Assembly (NCBI GenBank): GCA_003222235.1
Contig: QHVD01000159.1
Coordinates: 1 to 5,170, forward strand
Source: Gemmatimonadota bacterium
GTDB lineage: Bacteria; Gemmatimonadota; Gemmatimonadetes; Gemmatimonadales; GWC2-71-9
Length of the DNA stretch: 5,170 bases
Direction of reading: 5' to 3'
The notes under the pieces were generated by a model. That model saw only the letters and a list, made by a program, of their open reading frames with translations. It made no database searches and was not told the origin of the DNA. The position numbers and the translations under genes were made by a program. Shown here one piece after another: positions 1-5,163 of this stretch (positions are counted from its first letter, which is position 1; every line of letters begins with the position of its first letter).

Positions 1-1
1 C

Positions 2-193
2 CGCGCGCCTGCCGATGACGCTCCTATCGGTGGGCTCAAGGTGATCGTCCGCAGCGGCTGGTTCGCGGCTCGCCCGTCGGGCACCGAGCACATCTACAAG
101 CTTTACGCCGAGAGCTTCCGCGACCAGGCGCATCTTGCGGCGATCGTCGAGGAAGCCCAGCAGATCCTGAGCCGTCCGCTCGCGCCGTCGTGA
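2..193 (+). CDS. pgm: Phosphoglucomutase, C-terminal part (gene truncated by window edge)
   Basis: This is the last 63 codons of an alpha-D-phosphohexomutase, ending in TGA at 191-193; the N-terminal bulk lies left of the window. The enzyme interconverts glucose 1-phosphate and glucose 6-phosphate in the cytoplasm, linking glycogen, trehalose and sugar-nucleotide metabolism to glycolysis. Visible evidence is the family's C-terminal phosphate-binding loop: GWFAARPSGTE, followed by an IYKLYAESF segment and a final helix rich in A, E and Q (EEAQQIL). The order 'GGLKV..(S)GWFAARPSGTE..YK.YAESF' matches the glucose-specific, GC-rich-bacterial Pgm type better than the ManB/AlgC or GlmM types, where the loop reads RPSGTEP. 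It converges with the glucanase gene, leaving only 14 nt between stop codons and no obvious terminator hairpin. The domain call is strong; the exact subfamily is inferred from the C-terminus alone. Confidence 0.9.
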   Translation, partial: RAPADDAPIGGLKVIVRSGWFAARPSGTEHIYKLYAESFRDQAHLAAIVEEAQQILSRPLAPS

Positions 194-207
194 CGAGGCT
201 CACGAGA

Positions 208-1506
208 TCACAACCACCCCCCGCCAAACCCCGCTCGCCGCAAGCCCTGGGTGATGTAAGCGCAGTTTCGCATCAACCGCCACACCATGCCGGTGCGGTA
301 GTTCTCGATCATCAGGATGGTCGGCCCTAGATTCAGCCCGAAACACCACGGCGATATCCAGCCATAGGGATTGCAGGACTTGTCCGGGTGGGTTGGATTG
401 ACAGTCGCTTTGAAGCCGTAGGGGTTGACCCCTTTCAGCTCAACCTCGTACACGAAGTAGTCGATCGTGGGCAGCACGATCTCGGGCGCGAACGGCAACG
501 CCGCGACCACTACCCATGGGGCGATGGTGCCGTCATCGGGTCCGTACGGCACCCCGCGCGCCAGGTAATCAAAGAACTTCCGCTCGACGCCGTCCACCTT
601 GATGATGTCGGGGCCGGGTCCATCGCTCGCGGTAATTCCCCAGCAGTACCGGCCATAGCCCGCGAACTTGAGCGGATTGTCGATCGCGTACTGTTGTTGC
701 ACAAAAGTAGCGCGGCGGCTGTTCTCGAAATAGTCGATGCCTCTGTCGCGCATGAACGCGTCCTGGATGCCGCGAAAATCGATCCAGACGTGCGAGAACT
801 GGTGCGTGAACAGGGGCCCAGCGTAGAGATACTCATATCCGTAGCAGCGTTCCCAGCGGTAAGTGGAAGCCCATGCGGCATAGCTGCTCGCGAGCAGCGG
901 ATGAGTGGGCGAGCCGAGCCCCATCACATAGAGCAGCAGCGCCTCATCGTAGCCTTCCCAGCGGTACTCGAGGAAGCCGCTTTCGGGCTTCCAGCCGTGC
1001 GTGACCGTTGCGCCTTGATTCTGCGCCCATTGCCAATCGACGCGGCGATAGAGCGCATCGGCGAGGGTGCGGATTTCATGCTCGTCGGCGGTGTCCGCAC
1101 CAAAATACGCTCCCGCCGTCAACGCACCTGCCAGCAGAAGGGCGCTATCTATTGTCGACAGTTCGCATTGCCAGGCGCGCCGGCCGGTCCGCATGTCGAG
1201 AAAATGATAGTAGAAGCCCTGGTGGCCGGTCGCGTCAGGCTCGGAGCCCTGCGGGCTGTTCCAGAAGAAGCGGAGCGTCGCGAGCGTTCGGTCTACCGCT
1301 GCAGCGCGCGCCATGAATCCGCGGGCGACAGCCACCGGGTAGGCCGCCAACGCGAGGCCGGTGGCGGCAATGCTGGCGGGCCAATCCGGCGCAGTCTTGT
1401 CGATGACCAGCCCGTTGGCGGGATTCGTCTCATGAAGAAAGTAGCTGAAGGCTTCCCGCTGAAGCTGTTGCAGCTCGTCATCGACGCTGAGCTTCTTGCG
1501 GCTCAT
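208..1506 (-). CDS. Glucoamylase-fold protein, probable GH144-type endo-beta-1,2-glucanase
   Basis: A full-length (alpha/alpha)-toroid glycoside hydrolase of the Glycoamylase (PF10091) family. Characterised relatives in GH144 hydrolyse linear or cyclic beta-1,2-glucans, so that substrate is inferred, not shown. Counting from the upstream ATG at 1566 (452 residues), motifs are: an N-terminal helix LQREAFSYF (35-43), E135-L-S-T-I-D140 followed by a small-residue helix, W-rich 178-180, HGWKPESGFLEYRWEGYDEA (190-209) with acidic E204, D207 and E208, GSPTHPL (218-224), FTHQFSHVWIDFR (253-265), YCWGITASDGPG (307-318), and the typical end GLRRAGFGGGWL. I prefer the ATG at 1506 (residue 21). The 1566 start has no nearby Shine-Dalgarno and adds 20 poorly family-like residues, whereas GGCGAG precedes 1506. 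No signal peptide or membrane segment is visible from either start, so the product is probably cytoplasmic, unlike secreted GH144 enzymes. No cyclic glucan synthase or transporter adjoins it. Confidence 0.85.
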   Translation of the reverse strand: MSRKKLSVDDELQQLQREAFSYFLHETNPANGLVIDKTAPDWPASIAATGLALAAYPVAVARGFMARAAAVDRTLATLRFFWNSPQGSEPDATGHQGFYYHFLDMRTGRRAWQCELSTIDSALLLAGALTAGAYFGADTADEHEIRTLADALYRRVDWQWAQNQGATVTHGWKPESGFLEYRWEGYDEALLLYVMGLGSPTHPLLASSYAAWASTYRWERCYGYEYLYAGPLFTHQFSHVWIDFRGIQDAFMRDRGIDYFENSRRATFVQQQYAIDNPLKFAGYGRYCWGITASDGPGPDIIKVDGVERKFFDYLARGVPYGPDDGTIAPWVVVAALPFAPEIVLPTIDYFVYEVELKGVNPYGFKATVNPTHPDKSCNPYGWISPWCFGLNLGPTILMIENYRTGMVWRLMRNCAYITQGLRRAGFGGGWL

Positions 1507-1721
1507 GGTCTCGCCGGTTTCGGCCGCGGTCGGGAAAGCGTAGCAGGCTCCATCTGGCATTGGCATCGGCGCAGGTTACCGTTCCACGACGACGGATCCG
1601 TTGTCGTGGAACGGATCTTCACGACGTCTGCCCGGAGCTGCTCATGCCGTGCGATGGAAATCGATGAACCCGCGACGTCCAGGCTGACCAGTCGGACGCT
1701 GACCCGCTCGCCGACGTCATC
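1507..1721. other. Intergenic region upstream of the glucanase gene
   Basis: This space separates two minus-strand genes. Its main content is the 36-bp palindrome at 1579-1614. On the minus strand, the frame of the upstream 98-residue protein stays open after its TAA (1722-1724) for 72 codons to a TGA at 1503-1505, which overlaps the glucanase ATG at 1506 as ATGA. That stretch has no ATG near its beginning, only a GTG at 1622 and an ATG at 1553, so I do not call it a gene. I see no convincing -35/-10 pair. If the glucanase starts at 1566 instead, part of this stretch is its N-terminal coding sequence. Confidence 0.6.
1579..1614. repeat. 36-bp near-perfect palindrome (18-nt arms, 17 of 18 pairs)
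   Basis: The left arm is 1579-1596 and the right arm 1597-1614, centred on GGATCC (1594-1599). The outer 12 bases of each arm are exactly complementary (CCGTTCCACGAC against GTCGTGGAACGG). The only non-complementary pair is G1591/T1602, which in a plus-strand RNA would be a G-U wobble. Pairing stops abruptly outside the arms (A1578/A1615). There is no T-run on either side, so it does not look like a classic intrinsic terminator. Its place 73 bp upstream of the preferred glucanase start, and downstream of the 98-residue gene, would suit an operator, a Rho-assisted or stemloop-type terminator, or a repetitive palindromic element. Confidence 0.85.
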
Positions 1722-2018
1722 TTACTGTAGTGGCGTCCCGGCGAGCACCTTAGCCCGCAGCCACTTCGCGTTGATAGCGAGCGTCTCGCAGATGTTCTCG
1801 AAACTGAACAGGCCGGATCGGTCCTGGTCCGCGATCCATGCGATGGCTTCACATCGTGCGCGAAGAGCCCGCTTTTCCCTCCCCTCGTTTTGGGCTGCCC
1901 GGATCGCGTGTGCCAACACCCCGCGCATGAGATGGTGCTCCGGCTGCCTGGACCGATTGGATGCGAAGGTCGCGTAGTAGTCTTCCGACACCTCCAGGTG
2001 CGGCTTCCGATACGCCAA
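1722..2018 (-). CDS. Conserved-looking hypothetical protein, 98 residues
   Basis: I do not recognise a named family. The protein begins with a polar segment (YRKPHLEVSEDYYATF), then a basic helical region around residues 29-58 (HAIRAAQNEGREKRALRARCEA). A compact C-terminal block follows: AWIADQ (60-65), FSFENICETL (71-80) and INAKWLRAKVL (82-92). That block, an acidic W-containing helix leading to an FSFxNICExL motif and then a WLR/YLR helix, recalls small hypothetical proteins I have seen in uncultured GC-rich bacteria, and its helix-turn-helix-like spacing could suit DNA binding; both points are inference. The start is TTG, chosen because an in-frame TAG (2022-2024) blocks extension to the ATG at 2033 and because GGAGGGG lies 6 nt upstream. 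The + strand also has a long open frame here, but it runs antisense through two genes and lacks family features. The gene is transcribed toward the glucanase gene and away from cydA. Confidence 0.7.
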   Translation of the reverse strand: MAYRKPHLEVSEDYYATFASNRSRQPEHHLMRGVLAHAIRAAQNEGREKRALRARCEAIAWIADQDRSGLFSFENICETLAINAKWLRAKVLAGTPLQ

Positions 2019-2024
2019 GTCCTA

Positions 2025-2031
2025 CCCCTCC
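2025..2031 (-). promoter_or_regulatory. Strong ribosome binding site fixing a TTG start
   Basis: On the minus strand the bases read GGAGGGG, then a 6-nt spacer TAGGAC, then TTG (2018-2016). The spacer carries the in-frame TAG that rules out the ATG at 2033. The site therefore decides the start of the 98-residue protein. Confidence 0.75.
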
Positions 2032-2036
2032 ATGGT

Positions 2037-2048
2037 CTAGAGGTCTAG
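2037..2048. repeat. 12-bp dyad CTAGA-GG-TCTAG overlapping a 7-bp direct repeat
   Basis: The 5-bp arms 2037-2041 and 2044-2048 are exact inverted copies around GG. The same bases contain two tandem copies of GGTCTAG (2034-2040 and 2042-2048). It lies just upstream of the ribosome binding site of the 98-residue gene, so it would fall in that gene's promoter or leader. An operator role is possible, but the dyad is short enough to be chance. Confidence 0.35.
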
Positions 2049-2083
2049 CGGTGCGCCTGCGGGTTCGGTGCGCGAGCCACCTC

Positions 2084-2257
2084 CTACTCTAGGAAGGCCA
2101 CGGATGGGAAGGGATGGTACGAGAGTATCGTTGCCTTGCGAGCGCGCGGTTGCATCATCAGCCGCGCCCACAGCGCGGCCCGCAGCCGCTCAATCTCGCC
2201 CAGAAGCTCGGGGATGCGGGCCAACGCGACCTCGGCGGGGAGGGTGAGGTCCCCCAT
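2084..2257 (-). pseudogene. Possible 57-codon frame, N-terminal remnant of a helix-turn-helix type protein
   Basis: The minus-strand frame from ATG 2257 to the stop at 2084-2086 encodes an amphipathic helix, IPELLGEIERLRAALWARL (residues 15-33), preceded by LTLPAEVALA. From memory this resembles the N-terminal leader helix of excisionase-like/helix-turn-helix proteins in uncultured GC-rich bacteria, in which a DNA-binding domain follows. Here the protein stops after about 24 more residues (KATILSYHPFPSVAFLE) without any such domain, so it looks truncated. The ATG sits directly against an AGGGGG run, too close to act as a normal ribosome binding site. The frame is also open further upstream, antisense to cydA, which reduces its weight. 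It could be chance. Confidence 0.3.
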
Positions 2258-2318
2258 CCCCCTGGCATGAGACGGCCGGAGCCGACTATAGGGACTGGCC
2301 TCTGACGACCGCCGGGAC

Positions 2319-2325
2319 GGAGGAG
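2319..2325 (+). promoter_or_regulatory. cydA ribosome binding site
   Basis: GGAGGAG with a 7-nt spacer (TCGGGCC) before the ATG at 2333. It is near consensus and confirms that start codon. Confidence 0.8.
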
Positions 2326-2332
2326 TCGGGCC

Positions 2333-3664
2333 ATGGACGCCATCACCGCCCACCGCATCCACTTCGCCTTCACGGCCACCTACCATTACCTCTTCCCTCC
2401 GCTGACGATGGGGCTCGCGCTCCTCATCGTGATCCTCAAGTCGGCGGCGCTCCGGAGCGGCGAGGCGCACTACGACCGCGCCGCGCGCTTCTGGGGGCGC
2501 ATCTTCGCGATCAACTTCGCCATGGGCGTCGTGACGGGCATCCCGCTCGAGTTCCAGTTCGGGACCAATTGGTCGCGCTTCTCGCGCGCGGCCGGTGGCA
2601 TCATCGGGCAGACGCTCGCCATGGAAGGCGTCTTCGCCTTCTTCCTCGAGTCGTCCTTCCTGGGCCTCTTCCTCTTCGGCGAGCGGCGGCTCGGGCGCCG
2701 GGGGCACTGGCTCGCCGCCGCACTCGTCTTTCTGGGCTCGTGGCTCTCGGGCTACTTCATCGTCGCCACCAATGCGTGGATGCAACACCCGACCGGCTAC
2801 GTGCGCACGGAGGACGGCGTGATGGTCCTCGTGAGCCTCGCCGGACTCCTCCTCAACCCCTGGGCGCTCTGCCAGTACGCGCACACCATGAGCGCCGCGG
2901 TGATCACCGCCTGCTTCGTCATGGCCTCGATCGGCGCCTACTACCTGATCATCGGGGAGCACGCGGCCTACGGGCGGACCTTCGTGCGCCTGGGCGTCGC
3001 GGTGGGCGCGGTCGCCGTATGGGTGCAGGCCTTCCCGACCGGCGACGCCCAGGGGCGGATGGTGGCGCTCCACCAGCCGGTGACGCTCGCGGCGATGGAG
3101 GGGCTCTTCCAGAGCGAGGAGGGCGCGCCGATCGCGATCCTAGGGCAGCCGGACGTCACCCACCGCCGCCTCGACAATCCGCTCCTCGTGCCGCGGGCGC
3201 TGAGCTTCCTTACCTACCGGCGCTGGACGGCGCGCGTGCAGGGCCTGGACGCCTTCCCCGAGGAGGCCTGGCCCGACAACATCCCGCTCCTCTACTACAG
3301 CTACCACATCATGGTCGGCCTCGGGACGATCTTCCTCGCGATCATGACGGTCGCCGCCTGGCAGCTCTGGCGCGGGACGCTGTTCCGCTCGCGGGCGATG
3401 CTCTGGGTGCTGATGCTGGCCCTGCCGTTCCCTTACATCGCCAATACCGCCGGGTGGACCACGGCAGAGCTCGGCCGCCAGCCGTGGGCGATCTATGGCC
3501 TCCTGCGCACGGCCGAGAGCTCCTCGGCGCTCGTCTCGGCAGGCAACGTGCTCTTCACACTCCTCGGCTTCGCAGGCATGTACGCGCTCCTCACCGTGCT
3601 CGCTCTCTTCCTCGTTTATCGGGAGATCGCGCACGGCCCCGAGCCCGAGGGGGCGACCGGCTGA
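2333..3664 (+). CDS. cydA: Cytochrome bd ubiquinol oxidase subunit I (short Q-loop type)
   Basis: Intact 443-residue membrane subunit that carries the quinol site and haems b558, b595 and d; it oxidises quinol and reduces O2 to water, supporting respiration at low oxygen. By alignment with E. coli CydA, H18 (in TATYHYLF) matches the b595 ligand H19, H184 (QYAHTM) and M327 (YHIMVGLG) match the b558 ligands H186 and M393, and E98/E106 (LAMEGVFAFFLESSF) match E99/E107 of the proton path. Other signatures are GxxxEFQFGTNW (ending at residue 80), NAWMQHPTGY and GRQPWAI (381-387). About nine hydrophobic segments are visible. The Q loop is short, as in the CIO/short-loop class, against 522 residues in E. 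coli. At the E. coli K252 position of the loop this protein has T251, while the E257 equivalent is kept (E256). It is the first gene of a cydAB operon, 7 nt ahead of cydB. Confidence 0.97.
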   Translation: MDAITAHRIHFAFTATYHYLFPPLTMGLALLIVILKSAALRSGEAHYDRAARFWGRIFAINFAMGVVTGIPLEFQFGTNWSRFSRAAGGIIGQTLAMEGVFAFFLESSFLGLFLFGERRLGRRGHWLAAALVFLGSWLSGYFIVATNAWMQHPTGYVRTEDGVMVLVSLAGLLLNPWALCQYAHTMSAAVITACFVMASIGAYYLIIGEHAAYGRTFVRLGVAVGAVAVWVQAFPTGDAQGRMVALHQPVTLAAMEGLFQSEEGAPIAILGQPDVTHRRLDNPLLVPRALSFLTYRRWTARVQGLDAFPEEAWPDNIPLLYYSYHIMVGLGTIFLAIMTVAAWQLWRGTLFRSRAMLWVLMLALPFPYIANTAGWTTAELGRQPWAIYGLLRTAESSSALVSAGNVLFTLLGFAGMYALLTVLALFLVYREIAHGPEPEGATG

Positions 3665-3671
3665 GGCGCGC

Positions 3672-4650
3672 ATGGGCGACCTCTGGTTCTGCCTGCTCGC
3701 CTTCATGGGGATCATGTATGTGATTCTCGACGGCTTCGATCTCGGTGCGGGCGCGATCCATCTCGTCGTCGCTCGGTCGGACGCCGAGCGGCGCCTCGTG
3801 CTGCGCTCGATCGGACCCGTGTGGGACGGGAACGAGGTCTGGCTGATCGCCGCCGGGGGCACGCTCTACTTCGCCTTCCCGACGCTCTACGCGGCGAGCT
3901 TCAGCGGCTTTTACCTGCCGCTCATGATCGTCCTCTGGCTCCTCATGCTGCGGGGCATCGCGATCGAGTTCCGCAGCCACGTCGACAGTCCCGCGTGGAC
4001 ACCCGTCTGGGACGTCGTCTTCTCGCTCTCGAGCCTCCTCCTCGTCGTCTTCTACGGCGCGGCGCTCGGGAACGTGGTGCGCGGCGTGCCGCTCACGGCG
4101 GAGGGGTGGTTCTTCGCGCCGCTCTGGACCCGCGCTCGCCGCGCTGGTCATGCACGGCGCCCTCTGGGTGCAGCTCAAGACCGAGGGCGCGGTCCAGGCG
4201 CGGGCGAGGTGCATCGCCGCGGGGGCGTGGTGGGGCGCCGTCGGCCTCACGCTCCTCATCACCGTCCTCACCTGGATCGTGCAGCCGCAGGTACAGGTCA
4301 ACGTGGCGGCCCACCCGTGGGGGGTCGTCTTCCCGGCGGTCGCCGCGGCCGGACTCCTCGGCGTGCGCCGGGGACTCGCGCACCGGGCCGGGGCGTCGAG
4401 CTTCCTCGCCTCGGCGGCCTACCTCGCCGGCATGCTCGCGAGCGCCGCCTTCAGCGTCCACCCCTTCGTGCTCCCAGCAATCGGCGATGCGCGCCACGCG
4501 CTCACAGTCGACAACGCGGCGGCCCCGGGGGCAGGCCTCCGCATCGGCCTCGCCTGGTGGGTGCCCGGGATGCTGCTCGCCGTCGCGTACTGCGCGTAAA
4601 CCTACCGGCGCTTCCGCGGGAAGGTGACGCTGGAAGGCGAGGGATACTAG
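3672..4650 (+). pseudogene. cydB: Cytochrome bd oxidase subunit II, disrupted by internal deletion/frameshift and a nonsense codon
   Basis: CydB is the membrane partner of CydA. The start at 3672 is 7 nt after the cydA stop; a weak GAGG overlaps that stop, suggesting translational coupling. Residues 1-153 are normal: YVILDGFDLGAG (16-27), GPVWDGNEVWLIAAGG (48-63), FSGFYLPL (77-84), IAIEFRSH (96-103), GNVVRGVPL (133-141) and FFAPLWT (147-153). The frame then derails at about 4130. The true family sequence resumes in the next frame as PALAALVMHGALW (from 4129) through KTEGAVQARARC and the end. The family usually has roughly 20 residues between LWT and this helix (an acidic/Pro-Gly turn, then a DWYT-like motif), and they are absent, so a deletion of 3n+2 nt, around 60, fits better than a single-base error. 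TAA at 4597 then replaces a residue just before TYRRFRGKVTLEGEGY and the natural TAG (4648). Translated as is, the product would be a truncated protein with a foreign tail. Assembly error remains possible. Confidence 0.85.
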
Positions 4651-4843
4651 GCATGGGCGCCGTCGTCCGCGGGGCGCGGGGCGGTGCTGTGGGCGCGACT
4701 GACGCGAGACGCTGCTGACGATGACGACGAACGGCGACCGCGCCGTCGTCTACCTCGGGGAGCCGATCCAGTCGCGGTGCCGTTAGGAGGACCACCCTCG
4801 CCAGTGACCAGGTCGGGGTCGTCAACGGCGCGGATCACGGCGT
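4651..4843. other. Unassigned region downstream of cydB
   Basis: No supported gene. Plus-strand short frames include one from ATG 4721 to TAG 4784 (21 codons) containing RAVVYLGEP. Its opening faintly recalls the first strand of zinc-dependent alcohol dehydrogenases, but there is no ribosome binding site and a stop follows at once. Codons with G/C third positions continue around 4808-4860 in another frame, so this may be decayed coding DNA. A 7-bp inverted repeat (4723-4729 with 4744-4750) lies between the converging cydB and minus-strand genes but lacks a T-run. No CydX-like small subunit is recognisable. Confidence 0.5.
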
Positions 4844-5158
4844 CTACGGCTTCAGCCTCTCGTACTTGGTGTACCCCTGTGCGCTGTGTCGGTTGGTGTA
4901 CGGATACCGGACGACGCCACGTGGAACACGTGCTCCCTGGGCTCGCGCCTCATTCTCGTTCTTGTGCGCCTCGCACAGGAACGGGCACGTGAAGTCCTGC
5001 TCGTAGAACTCTTGCTGAAGCTCGGCGTAGTGGTCGTACAGAAACGCCTCGAACACCGCCGCTTCGGAGCCCGTCAACGCTGCACCGCTGCCCACGAGTA
5101 GGCTGGTGGTATCGCTTCGGTCCCATGTTCGTCGCCCTCCACGTGGAACCAATTGCAT
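4844..5158 (-). CDS. Hypothetical protein with CPFLCxxH motif, 104 residues
   Basis: I cannot name a family. After a variable, low-complexity N-terminus (1-29), the body looks like a genuine folded domain. It has an acidic aromatic helix, SEAAVFEAFLYDHYAEL (31-47), then QEFYEQDFTCPFLCEAHKNE (49-68). A basic linker PRGVVRYPYTN (79-89) leads to the end, QGYTKYERL (94-102). C58, C62 and H65 form a CxxxCxxH cluster that could bind a metal, but a fourth ligand is not obvious. The ATG at 5158 is supported by AGGTGGG (5164-5170) with a 5-nt spacer; later in-frame GTG/TTG codons (residues 22 and 28) could start a shorter form. It converges with cydB and is read with less GC-biased codons than cydAB, which suggests a different history. 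The gene is complete, and its promoter would lie beyond the window's right edge. Confidence 0.65.
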   Translation of the reverse strand: MQLVPRGGRRTWDRSDTTSLLVGSGAALTGSEAAVFEAFLYDHYAELQQEFYEQDFTCPFLCEAHKNENEARAQGARVPRGVVRYPYTNRHSAQGYTKYERLKP

Positions 5159-5163
5159 GAATG

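Larger units (their letters stand above)
2019..2332. other. Divergent intergenic region between the 98-residue gene and cydA
   Basis: About 314 bp between divergent genes. It holds the ribosome binding site of the minus-strand gene (2025-2031), a 12-bp dyad (2037-2048), a possible small minus-strand reading frame (2084-2257) and the cydA ribosome binding site (2319-2325). Promoters for cydA must lie here or further left. A TATAGG (2287-2292) could serve as a -10-like element, but I see no partner -35, and no FNR-like (TTGAT-N4-ATCAA) or sigma-54 site. Base composition becomes more GC-rich from about 2140 rightward. Confidence 0.6.

Noticed and set aside
1579..1614. Palindrome as an intrinsic terminator
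   Set aside because: No run of T follows the hairpin on either strand; kept as a repeat of unknown role.
388..1977. 529-codon open frame on the + strand
   Set aside because: It runs antisense through the glucanase and the 98-residue gene and across both intergenic features, with no family-like motifs; it is a shadow of the GC-rich codon pattern.
2263..2277. Possible sigma-54 promoter (TGGCATG ... ) upstream of cydA
   Set aside because: The -24-like half is present but the required GC at the -12 position is CC, so the site fails.
2084..3073. 329-codon minus-strand open frame
   Set aside because: Most of it is antisense to cydA and has the E/R/H/D-rich low-complexity look of a shadow; only the last 57 codons lie outside cydA and are discussed separately.
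2569..3723. Long +1-frame open reading within cydA
   Set aside because: Arg/Pro/Ala-rich low-complexity translation lying over an intact, clearly recognisable cydA.
4122..4152. Programmed ribosomal frameshift in cydB
   Set aside because: No slippery heptamer or stimulatory structure is seen, and family residues appear to be missing at the junction, which frameshifting would not restore.
4653..4718. ATG-led 21-codon frame after cydB as a CydX-like small subunit
   Set aside because: The translation is Gly/Arg/Ala-rich and lacks the hydrophobic helix expected of CydX.
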